Below the pieces are notes generated by a model, which worked only from the letters and a program-made list of their open reading frames with translations, ran no database searches and had not been told where the DNA came from. From positions 1 to 24,412 of the IMG/VR virus record IMGVR_UViG_3300001473_000108: a stretch of 24,412 bases of DNA; one strand, written 5' to 3'. Of the stretch, positions 14,732 to 21,095 are shown piece by piece. Position 1 is the stretch's first letter. Each line of letters opens with the position of its first letter. A program made the translations under genes and the position numbers. Source of the DNA: a virus.

Positions 14732-15063
14732 CCGAAGCGGTGACCGCAGAGACATGCGCTCGTTGCGGATCGCCGCTCAAGGGCTCGCACCTGGTGCGCC
14801 GTCGCTACGACGATCGCGCCCAAGAGACGTTCGCGGCGTTCGTCGAGAGCTGCGGTTTGTGCCCTGTTCACCTGGCCGAGCGGCTCGATCGAGATCTCGC
14901 GGAGTTGGCGCGGCTGCGTGAGTACAAGCGCGAGTTCGCGGGTCGGATGCGGAAGAAGGAATCCGAGATCCGCTGGCTCGATGAAGAGGCGGGGCGCCTG
15001 CGGGTCGAACTCGACCGGGCGCAACGACGGTTGAAGGCGATAGGAGGGAGACGAACGGTATGA
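14728..15063 (+). CDS. Zinc-binding coiled-coil early protein
   Basis: A 111-residue protein from TTG 14728. The N-terminal zinc site uses ETCARCGSPL (Cys10, Cys13) and SCGLCPVH (Cys42, Cys45, His48). The rest (about 50-105) is a charged heptad-rich helix (LAELARLREYK, ESEIRWLDEEAGRLRVE), probably a dimeric coiled coil. A zinc head with a coiled-coil stalk suggests a binding or adaptor protein; no family name is certain. Ends as ATGA with the next gene. Confidence 0.65.
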   Translation: MTEAVTAETCARCGSPLKGSHLVRRRYDDRAQETFAAFVESCGLCPVHLAERLDRDLAELARLREYKREFAGRMRKKESEIRWLDEEAGRLRVELDRAQRRLKAIGGRRTV

Positions 15064-15644
15064 AGCACTACACGATTGAACAGGTTTTCGGCCCGGCGCC
15101 GGTGAGCGAGAGCTACCACGGCCAACCCCACGGTAAGGACTGGCAGGCGGCTCGCAACGAGTGGGACCGGCTCGTCGCGGGTTTCGTCGGCGTGAAGGCG
15201 CGCATCGACTCGGACGGAGAGATCCTGGCGCCGATGGGCGAGCTGAACGCGAAGCAGCTCGCTCAGATCGAACCGGCACGGCGCGTGGCCGTCAAGCTCG
15301 AAACCACCGTCCACGTGGTCCTGTGGGATCTCGGCCACGGGAAGCTGCACGCCGTGACGAAGGACGTGACGGCGCCGGGCTCGAGCGTGCAGAACAACGT
15401 CCTGCGCGAAGTCCGGCCGTTGCGGTTGCCGCTCGACTTCTTCGGCAAGCCTGGGCTGGGCGACGACGAGGTCGACAAGATGATCGTCCGCGAGTTGATC
15501 GAGCGGATCGACAAGGGCATTCCGATTCTCTTGGCCGACGACGGGTTGCTCCCGCCGTCGAAGCGCCAAGAGAACAACCGGCTGTTGCGCGAGCAGGCCG
15601 ACGCCGAGGATCTTCCGGGCGTCGAGGCGCTGCCGTCGCTCTAG
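15060..15644 (+). CDS. Unrecognised early phage protein, 194 aa
   Basis: Starts at ATG 15060, overlapping the previous gene by 4 nt. The centre has alternating beta-like segments (ARRVAVKLETTVHVVLWDL, HAVTKDVTAP), then an acidic helical C-terminus with EVDKMIVRELIERIDKG. No catalytic motif or membrane span is visible. It is followed, 13 nt later, by a small membrane protein. Function unknown. Confidence 0.65.
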   Translation: MKHYTIEQVFGPAPVSESYHGQPHGKDWQAARNEWDRLVAGFVGVKARIDSDGEILAPMGELNAKQLAQIEPARRVAVKLETTVHVVLWDLGHGKLHAVTKDVTAPGSSVQNNVLREVRPLRLPLDFFGKPGLGDDEVDKMIVRELIERIDKGIPILLADDGLLPPSKRQENNRLLREQADAEDLPGVEALPSL

Positions 15645-15657
15645 GAGCCGTTTCCCG

Positions 15658-15822
15658 ATGTACGTGTTCCTCGCATCGTTAGTCGCGTTGCTGGTCGTCG
15701 CACTGATCGTGATCGTTTCGTTCGGGATCGCCCTCGCGGCGGCCGCGCGGGACGTGAGCGGGCGGCTCGTCGAGCAGCCGTCGCCTAGCCGCCGAACGAG
15801 TCGTCCCTGGCTCAGAACGTAG
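15658..15822 (+). CDS. Small single-span membrane protein
   Basis: A 54-residue frame, ATG 15658, with AGGAG 10 nt upstream. Residues 2-30 are a long hydrophobic segment (VFLASLVALLVVALIVIV), followed by a basic, Pro/Arg/Ser-rich tail ending RRTSRPWLRT. The orientation is probably N-out, C-in by the positive-inside rule. It may be an early inhibitory or exclusion peptide; no family is known to me. Confidence 0.55.
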   Translation: MYVFLASLVALLVVALIVIVSFGIALAAAARDVSGRLVEQPSPSRRTSRPWLRT

Positions 15823-15850
15823 GCACCGAAGAAGGAGGAGTTGGAAAGGT

Positions 15851-16093
15851 ATGGATCTCGGAATCACCGTCAAAGACAAGATCACGGGCTTTACCGGCAG
15901 GACGACCGGACGGGCGGCCTACATCACCGGCTGCGACCAGTACCTAGTGGCGCCCAGCGTATTGGCTGACGGCTCGTGCCCCGATTCACGTTGGTTCGAC
16001 GAGACGCGTCTCGAACGAACGGACGAGAACGAGGAACCGCTTCAACTCGAAGCGGAGAAGCCTGGCGCCGACATCCAAGCTCCGGTCAAGTAG
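15851..16093 (+). CDS. Conserved small phage protein (ITGFTG family pattern)
   Basis: An 80-residue protein with a purine-rich ribosome-binding site (GGAGGAG) ahead of ATG 15851. The core VKDKITGFTGRTTGRAAYIT, CDQYLV and the ending SRWFDETRLE follow a pattern I recall from many phage proteins of about 80 residues, predicted as a small SH3-like beta barrel. The role is unknown. It lies directly before the RecB/Cas4-like nuclease. Confidence 0.75.
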   Translation: MDLGITVKDKITGFTGRTTGRAAYITGCDQYLVAPSVLADGSCPDSRWFDETRLERTDENEEPLQLEAEKPGADIQAPVK

Positions 16094-16095
16094 AG

Positions 16096-17064
16096 ATGGC
16101 CGAGCTGTGGCAGTACCACGTTTCCGAGCTGATGCTGGTAGCGAAGTGCGCCTATCGGTGGCAGCTCGAGAAACTCGAGGGGAGGCGGCCGGGCTTGACC
16201 CGGTCGTACCTCGCCGTCGGCAGCGGCGTCGACAAGTCGGTCGGGAGTAACCTCGGAACCAAGATCGAGGAAGACGAGCTGCTGCCGGTCGACGTCTGCC
16301 AAGACATCGCGCGAGACGATACCGCAGAGCGCCTACGGGACGGCTTCGAACCGGACGAGGACGAGCGCAAGATCGGGCTTGAGCGTGCGAAGGGGAAGGC
16401 GATCGACAAGGCCACTCGGATGGCCGAGGCGCATCGCGAGTTGATCGCGCCCGCCATGCGGCCGGCGAACGTGGCCGCGAAGTTTACGATCAAGGTCCCG
16501 AGGCGCGACTACGAGATCGTCGGTGAGATCGACGTTCGAGAAGTCTACGCGCAAGGCGTCGCGATCCGAGACACGAAGACGACGGCGACCAAGCCGTCAG
16601 CGGACACGGCGTTTCAGTCGACGCAGCTGACGATGTACGCGATGGCCGAGTACTCGGTCTTCAGTGATCACGTCCTACCGGTCGCGTTGGGGTTGGACTT
16701 CCTCATCGACTACAAGGCGAAGCCGCGCAGCGGCCCCGGTCACGACGCTTGGGTGAAGGCGGAGGCGGCGCTCGGACGCAAGCCGCCGGCGGTTCCGATG
16801 ACGCAGCAGACGCACAGGTCGATCGACGACTTCGAAGCGCTGCTCGCTCGCATCGACATCTTGGACGGGATGCGTCGACGCGGCGACGACCTGGTCGCCG
16901 AGGGTAAAGAGCGCCTCGATCTGTTTCCCGCGGACGCGAGCAACAAGGGCGCGTGGTGGTGCTCGAAGGAGCACTGTCCCCACTGGGTCTACTGCAAGTT
17001 CGTGAGACGGCCGGTCTCGGCCAACGTGCCGAAGCTGGTGCAACTCGGAGAAGAGGCGGCGTAG
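16096..17064 (+). CDS. Cas4/RecB-like PD-(D/E)XK exonuclease with Fe-S cysteines
   Basis: This 322-residue nuclease would resect dsDNA ends to give ssDNA for annealing. The PD-(D/E)XK core is visible as VGEIDVRE (142-149, Asp146) and AIRDTKTT (156-163, Asp159 and Lys161), followed by a QSTQLTMYAMAE segment equivalent to the RecB Q-x-x-x-Y motif. Cys18 in VAKCAYRW plus Cys289, Cys294 and Cys300 in CSKEHCPHWVYC form the split four-cysteine pattern of Cas4/AddB-type 4Fe-4S nucleases. ATG 16096 lies just after the previous stop. The next gene is the putative annealing protein, a classic exonuclease-annealase pairing. No Cas genes or CRISPR array are nearby. Confidence 0.85.
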   Translation: MAELWQYHVSELMLVAKCAYRWQLEKLEGRRPGLTRSYLAVGSGVDKSVGSNLGTKIEEDELLPVDVCQDIARDDTAERLRDGFEPDEDERKIGLERAKGKAIDKATRMAEAHRELIAPAMRPANVAAKFTIKVPRRDYEIVGEIDVREVYAQGVAIRDTKTTATKPSADTAFQSTQLTMYAMAEYSVFSDHVLPVALGLDFLIDYKAKPRSGPGHDAWVKAEAALGRKPPAVPMTQQTHRSIDDFEALLARIDILDGMRRRGDDLVAEGKERLDLFPADASNKGAWWCSKEHCPHWVYCKFVRRPVSANVPKLVQLGEEAA

Positions 17065-17075
17065 GGAGGCTGAAG

Positions 17076-18413
17076 GTGAGCGAAGGAAGCATGACGACGG
17101 CGTTGGCGCCGCAACAAGAGACAGGCGTGGATCTGGCAGGCGCCCGACAGAAGTCCGAGGCCGTGGCGACGGTCGAGGCGCAGGTCTTCATGGCGAAGCA
17201 GTTCCCGCGCAACGAGGACGCCGCCTATCAGCAGATCGTCAAGACCTGCCAACGGCCGAGCTTCGCGCTCGATGCGACGTTCAGCTTTCCGCGCGGCGGA
17301 TCCACGGTCGAGGGCGGGTCGATCGCTCTCGCGCGCGAGATGAAGCGCCACTGGGGCAATATCGACTCGGGCAATCGGATCGTTCGCGACGACGGCAAGA
17401 CGATCTTTGGCGAGGCCTTCGCTTGGGACTTCCAGACGAACACGCGCGAACGCCGCGAGTTCCAAGTCTCGAAGTACATCTGGAAGCGCGGCAAACGCGG
17501 TCAGCCCGGCCGTCACGTCTTAGTCGGCGCACAGCGCGGCGAAGACGAGAAGGATCTCGAACGCGACCTACGCGAGAAGTTCCAGAACATCGCGGCGCGC
17601 GCCGAGCGCGAGTGCATCTTTCACCTGATGCCGAGCGACTTCCGGGAGGAGGCGGTCGCCGAGGCGAAGGAGACGATCCGCAGCCGAATGCAGGACGATC
17701 CCGACTCGGTAAAGAAGCTCGTGATTCGCGGCATGGCGCGGGTCAACGTCACCGCCGAGATGATGGAAGAGTTCTTGGGCTGCAAGTTGGCCCAAGCGAG
17801 CCCCACGCAGATCGAGCAGCTGCGCGAGCTGTATCAGAAGATCCACGGCGGCGAGGCCACGTGGCGCGACCTGACGGCGCCTGAGCCGCCGAAGAAGGAA
17901 GAGCGCAAGACGGGGTCGATCGATCCCGACGAGCTGACGGCCTCTCCCAATCCGAACCGCGGTCATGACCGCTCCAACCCGAGTTCCCCGTCTCACTCCA
18001 CGGGCGGGGCCGAGGCTTCCTCAGAGACGCAATCGGGCGCGACCTCTGAGGGGGCCTCGGAGAGTTCCTCCGACAGCGGCACGGAGGATGTTCCTCCTTA
18101 CGCAAAACGTCAACCAGCCGAGGGCGTGGCCGCGACGCCCTCGGCGCAACACCAGAGCGACGGGCCGAAGCGGCTGAAGCTGGCCGACCTGGATCCCGAC
18201 GAGACGGCCGCCGTCTCGCCGTACCTGACCTCCCAGGCAGGACCGGCGAAAGCGGACCAGAACGTCTGGCTGTCGAAGTTCGACGGCGACAAGGCGACCT
18301 TGCTCGAGGCCGCCGGCGACTACAACGAGCGCAACGGACTCATGCCCGACGGCACGCGCCGCGAGCCGGGTACGGCCTCAGGGAAAAAGTCTCAGCAAGC
18401 TCTGAAGATGTGA
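17076..18413 (+). CDS. Putative single-strand annealing recombination protein
   Basis: I prefer GTG 17076 (AGGGAGG with a 6-nt spacer) over ATG 17091, giving 445 residues. The N-terminal ~250 residues match a phage family I recall by AKQFPRNEDAAYQQIVKTCQ, FSFPRGGSTVEGGSIALARE, HWGNIDSG and AWDFQTNTRE, usually placed next to exonucleases and suspected to be annealing recombinases. The middle (about 275-380) is a low-complexity Ser/Glu/Pro linker. The C-terminal ~65 residues include DLDPDETAAVSPYLT and a basic tail. The partner is the upstream Fe-S nuclease. The annealase role is inferred from context and remembered family pattern. Confidence 0.7.
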   Translation: MSEGSMTTALAPQQETGVDLAGARQKSEAVATVEAQVFMAKQFPRNEDAAYQQIVKTCQRPSFALDATFSFPRGGSTVEGGSIALAREMKRHWGNIDSGNRIVRDDGKTIFGEAFAWDFQTNTRERREFQVSKYIWKRGKRGQPGRHVLVGAQRGEDEKDLERDLREKFQNIAARAERECIFHLMPSDFREEAVAEAKETIRSRMQDDPDSVKKLVIRGMARVNVTAEMMEEFLGCKLAQASPTQIEQLRELYQKIHGGEATWRDLTAPEPPKKEERKTGSIDPDELTASPNPNRGHDRSNPSSPSHSTGGAEASSETQSGATSEGASESSSDSGTEDVPPYAKRQPAEGVAATPSAQHQSDGPKRLKLADLDPDETAAVSPYLTSQAGPAKADQNVWLSKFDGDKATLLEAAGDYNERNGLMPDGTRREPGTASGKKSQQALKM

Positions 18414-18426
18414 GGGAGAACGATCC

Positions 18427-18942
18427 TTGGCGAGACGAAACAAGACGATCACCTTTCCGCAGTGCCGATTGCACAAGGTCACTGCGACGGCGAGAGAGGG
18501 CGCCCACGGCCACTACTGCCGCGGCGTGATCCACCTAAAGGGCGAGATGGCGGCGGCGCTGGCGAAGCGGCTGGGCGTCGAAGACTCGTTCAAGAACCCG
18601 GCGATCAGCGAGTTCCAGATCCCGGGCGAGAAGCTCTCAGACTTCGATCCCGACAGCCGGAACTACTCGATGCAACTGCTGTCGATGAACAGCCGCTCGG
18701 TCCAGCTGAGCGTGGGCGTGGTCTCGGTCTACGCGATCAAGTGTAAGCGCGGGGGCGGGGAAGTCTCGCTGAGCTTGCAGATGGCGTTCGACTCGCGGGT
18801 CGGCCGTGCGGTCAACGAGTTCTGCTGGGACACGCCCGGCTGGTGCGGCTACGTCGAGATCGCGCCGACCCAAGAGGCGCTCGACTTCGACCCGACCGAC
18901 GACGACGAGCCGGAAGAGGAAGAGCAGCCGGAGGCGGCATGA
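18427..18942 (+). CDS. Unrecognised protein with acidic C-terminal tail, SSB-like position
   Basis: A 171-residue protein from TTG 18427 (GGGAG upstream). The body mixes beta-like stretches (LSVGVVSVYAIKCKRGGGEVSLSL, about 98-121), and the extreme C-terminus is strongly acidic (DDDEPEEEEQPEAA). The acidic tail and the place directly after the annealase recall single-stranded-DNA-binding proteins, but I see no certain OB-fold signature. It overlaps the next gene by ATGA. Confidence 0.6.
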   Translation: MARRNKTITFPQCRLHKVTATAREGAHGHYCRGVIHLKGEMAAALAKRLGVEDSFKNPAISEFQIPGEKLSDFDPDSRNYSMQLLSMNSRSVQLSVGVVSVYAIKCKRGGGEVSLSLQMAFDSRVGRAVNEFCWDTPGWCGYVEIAPTQEALDFDPTDDDEPEEEEQPEAA

Positions 18943-19163
18943 GGATCACGGTCGAGAGCACGACCCGCACGTGCTTTCTCAACGGCGTCGAGTGCCGTCT
19001 CTGGGAGGGGGCCACCGAACGAGGCCAACGCGTCCACTGCTTCATCGCGCTCGTAGGAGCGGACAAGAGTTGCGATCTGTCCGAGTTCGAGCGCGACCTC
19101 AAGGAAAGGCGTCCGCCCTCGGCTGAGCTGGCCGAGACCGTGCCCGCGAGGATGATCCTGTGA
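18939..19163 (+). CDS. Conserved small phage protein
   Basis: A 74-residue protein starting at ATG 18939 within the previous stop. The pattern VNGVxxRLWEG-TERGxxVHCFIALV followed by CDLSEFERDLKE is one I have seen in many early phage proteins; predicted as a small beta-rich domain with a helical end. Function unknown. It overlaps the HNH gene start by GTGA. Confidence 0.7.
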   Translation: MRITVESTTRTCFLNGVECRLWEGATERGQRVHCFIALVGADKSCDLSEFERDLKERRPPSAELAETVPARMIL

Positions 19164-19735
19164 CGACTGCCGCACACGCGGTCAAGCTCCCTGACGGGCT
19201 CGTAGCCAAGCGCTATGCGTCCGTCAGCCGCTACGCGCATGCGACGGACACGCGGCCCGCCAGGCCTCAGTTGAAGCCCAAGTTCACCCGAACCGATCTC
19301 GAACGTTGGCTGATCAAACACAGCGTTCAACAGCGCGGCAGCATCTGGGAATGCACCTATCGCTTCCCTGGGTGCACCGTCCACCTAGGACCGAACGACG
19401 TTTCGCTCGACCACGTCGAGCCGATCGTCCGCGGCGGTCTCACCACGCTCGACAACCTGGCCGTCTGTTGCCAGGACTGCAACCGCATCAAGTCGAGCGA
19501 TACGCTCCAAGACGCGCTCACGCTGAGGGACTTCCTAAGTGGGAAGCGGCCCGCAAGCGGAGCGTCTCTCGACCTCAGCCGCAGCATCATCAAGCGGCTG
19601 AAACAACCCCCTAACTACCACCTTGGAAAGAAGCGTCAGGACGGCTCCAAGCCGCGACCTCGCCGCCGCTTCCCGCGTGGCCATAAGCCCGAATTCGGAC
19701 GGCGCGACGAGCTGTTCGAGGACAAGGATTTCTAA
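19160..19735 (+). CDS. HNH endonuclease
   Basis: This 191-residue protein starts at GTG 19160. It carries a zinc-braced HNH core: WECTYRFPGC (Cys65, Cys72), SLDHVEPIVRGG (82-93, His85), LDNLAVCCQDCNRIKSS (97-113, Asn99, Cys104, Cys107, Asn108). The C-terminus is very basic (PRPRRRFPRGHKP), suiting DNA binding. In phages such enzymes act near cos packaging or as homing/nicking nucleases. Its place inside the replication operon, upstream of the initiator, rather than next to the terminase, favours an early role. Only weak translation signals separate it from the next gene. Confidence 0.85.
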   Translation: MTTAAHAVKLPDGLVAKRYASVSRYAHATDTRPARPQLKPKFTRTDLERWLIKHSVQQRGSIWECTYRFPGCTVHLGPNDVSLDHVEPIVRGGLTTLDNLAVCCQDCNRIKSSDTLQDALTLRDFLSGKRPASGASLDLSRSIIKRLKQPPNYHLGKKRQDGSKPRPRRRFPRGHKPEFGRRDELFEDKDF

Positions 19736-19755
19736 GGCTGTCGTGATGTTGATCG

Positions 19756-20625
19756 ATGCTCAGCGGAATCGTCAAACTGCTACGTGGAGCCGGAGAACAC
19801 CTGGCCGCTCTCTCAGATGCCGAACTACGGGTGTTCATTATCTTGCTGCTCAATGCGGATTCCACCGGACAGAACCGCGGCGTCTTCGTAGGGACGCAGC
19901 TCGATCTCGCCAGACTTGCAGGCGGCTCTACATCGCGCGTCAATCGCGCGGTGAGAGACCTGATCAAGAGGCGTTGGATTGCCAAAGTTCCGCGGGTAGG
20001 ATTCGAGATTCTCGGGTACGACGGGGACGAGGACGGGGCGCCGGAAGCCGCTCCGAAGAAGGTCGAAGAATCCCGCCAGCGGGATATTCAGACCCCGCAA
20101 AAAATCCCGCCAGCGGGATATTTGGAGCGCGAGAAAGGCGAAAGGAAATCCCGCCAGCGGGATATTTCCGATGCGAAAAAATCCCGCCAGCGGGATATTC
20201 GGGGGTCACAAAAATCCCGCCAGCGGGATTTACCACCGAGCAGCGGGATCGCTACACCACTTCTTTCTATAGAAGAAGAGAAGAAGATAAGAACCCCCCC
20301 CTTACCCCCCCCTGCTGGGGGGGAATTGGTGGGGGGAGAACACGCCAAAGCTTTCGATCTTTGGTACGGGGTTTACCCTCGCAAGGTCGCCAAGCAGGAC
20401 GCCCGCAAAGCCTTCCTCGGCGTCATCCGAACGGCCGACGATTGGCGGCTGTTGCTGGCCAACTCGAAGGCCTGGATCGAGAGCGATTTCGCCGAGCGCT
20501 CGACGGACAAGATCCCGTACCCGGCGACCTTCCTGCGGCGAGGAGATTGGCAGGAACCGCCCCCCGAAAGGCGCGGCGGATCGACCCGGCTGCGCAACGC
20601 CGTCGACGAACTGAGGGACCTGTGA
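19756..20625 (+). CDS. Winged-helix replication initiator (lambda O-like), gene contains origin
   Basis: The 289-residue protein begins with a winged-helix DNA-binding domain: ALSDAELRVFIILLLNA (18-34), LDLARLAGGSTSRVNRAVRDL (about 49-69), RRWIAKVPRVGFEIL. The middle is low complexity and contains five near-identical short segments encoded by DNA iterons (SRQRDI four times in one frame, IPPAGY in another). After a Pro/Gly stretch, the C-terminal domain AFDLWYGVYPRKVAKQDARKAF ... IPYPATFLRRGDW resembles the helicase-recruiting end of phage replication proteins. Lambda O has the same design, with its origin inside the gene. The next gene overlaps by 1 nt (TGATG) and sits where the helicase loader would be. 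Confidence 0.85.
   Translation: MLSGIVKLLRGAGEHLAALSDAELRVFIILLLNADSTGQNRGVFVGTQLDLARLAGGSTSRVNRAVRDLIKRRWIAKVPRVGFEILGYDGDEDGAPEAAPKKVEESRQRDIQTPQKIPPAGYLEREKGERKSRQRDISDAKKSRQRDIRGSQKSRQRDLPPSSGIATPLLSIEEEKKIRTPPLPPPAGGELVGGEHAKAFDLWYGVYPRKVAKQDARKAFLGVIRTADDWRLLLANSKAWIESDFAERSTDKIPYPATFLRRGDWQEPPPERRGGSTRLRNAVDELRDL
20069..20293. other. Probable replication origin: five palindromic iterons plus AT-rich tract
   Basis: The 18-mer TCCCGCCAGCGGGATATT occurs at 20071, 20105, 20149 and 20182, and in variant form at 20215, with a half-site near 20242. Each has a 7-bp inverted repeat, ATCCCGC-CA-GCGGGAT, usually preceded by A's. Start-to-start spacing is 34, 44, 33 and 33 bp, close to whole helical turns. 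Downstream, 20261-20293 is an A/T- and purine-rich stretch (with palindrome TTCTATAGAA), matching the melting region that follows iterons in lambda-like origins. Copy 2 is translated in a different frame from the others, so DNA sequence, not peptide, is being conserved. Confidence 0.85.
20294..20336. repeat. Poly-C/poly-G hairpin tract beside the origin
   Basis: The run is C8, TTA, C8, TGCT, G7, AATTGGT, G6. The second C-run and the G7 can form a perfect 7-bp G:C hairpin with a 4-nt loop, and the first C-run can pair with the last G-run around it. G-quadruplex or i-motif formation is also possible. It encodes a Pro/Gly stretch in the initiator and is a likely site for slippage. Confidence 0.75.
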
Positions 20626-21095
20626 TGATCGATCGCGACACCGCCCGAGCCATCGTGGCCAGCTTCTCGAACCAGCCCGGCTACCCGGAAACGCGAGAAG
20701 GTCTGGCGGTCCTGATCGACGCCTTCGAGCGAGAGTCCGACGATCGGGACCACGCCTGGCAGATCGCCGAGGAGCTTCGGATCGAGAATCACTTCGCGCC
20801 GACGGTCGCCGGCGTTCACCGGATCGCCTCGGCGACGCGGAAACCGAAGCCCGAGCGCGGGTGCGAGCGCTGCGAGTCGGGTTGGCTGGAAAGCCGGACG
20901 GAGGTTGACATCCGCGGCGTGAAGCAAGAACTGTCGGCGGTGCGCCGTTGCCCGGACTGCTACCCGGAACGCACCCAACTCGAGGGCGGTGAGGCGCGGC
21001 CGAGGAAGCTGATCGGCGCCGCCGGCGCGAGCGGGCTGGAAGATGCGGGCCACATCGCCAAGAGGCTGTTGGGCGGTGGCGGGGAGATTGCTTGA
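20625..21095 (+). CDS. Zinc-binding protein in helicase-loader position
   Basis: The 156-residue product starts at ATG 20625, overlapping the initiator stop by 1 nt; longer open frames upstream in this phase are shadow of the initiator. The N-terminal ~70 residues are helical (RDTARAIVASFSNQPGYPE, FERESDDRDHAWQIAEEL), and a four-cysteine zinc site follows: GCERCESG (Cys80, Cys83) and RCPDCYPE (Cys109, Cys112). In lambda-like operons the gene after the initiator encodes a helicase loader; no helicase gene is visible here, so recruiting the host helicase would make sense. The role is inferred from position. Confidence 0.65.
   Translation: MIDRDTARAIVASFSNQPGYPETREGLAVLIDAFERESDDRDHAWQIAEELRIENHFAPTVAGVHRIASATRKPKPERGCERCESGWLESRTEVDIRGVKQELSAVRRCPDCYPERTQLEGGEARPRKLIGAAGASGLEDAGHIAKRLLGGGGEIA

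Noticed and set aside
20071-20232. Regular palindromic repeats resembling a short CRISPR array
   Set aside because: The repeat is only 18 bp with 15-26 bp gaps, lies inside a coding gene and has no cas genes around it. Iterons in an initiator gene explain it better.
19623-21095. Long open frame of 490 codons ending with the zinc protein
   Set aside because: Its first two thirds lie out of phase over the HNH and initiator genes and are Arg/Ser-rich. Only the part from ATG 20625 has domain-like sequence and operon-type spacing.
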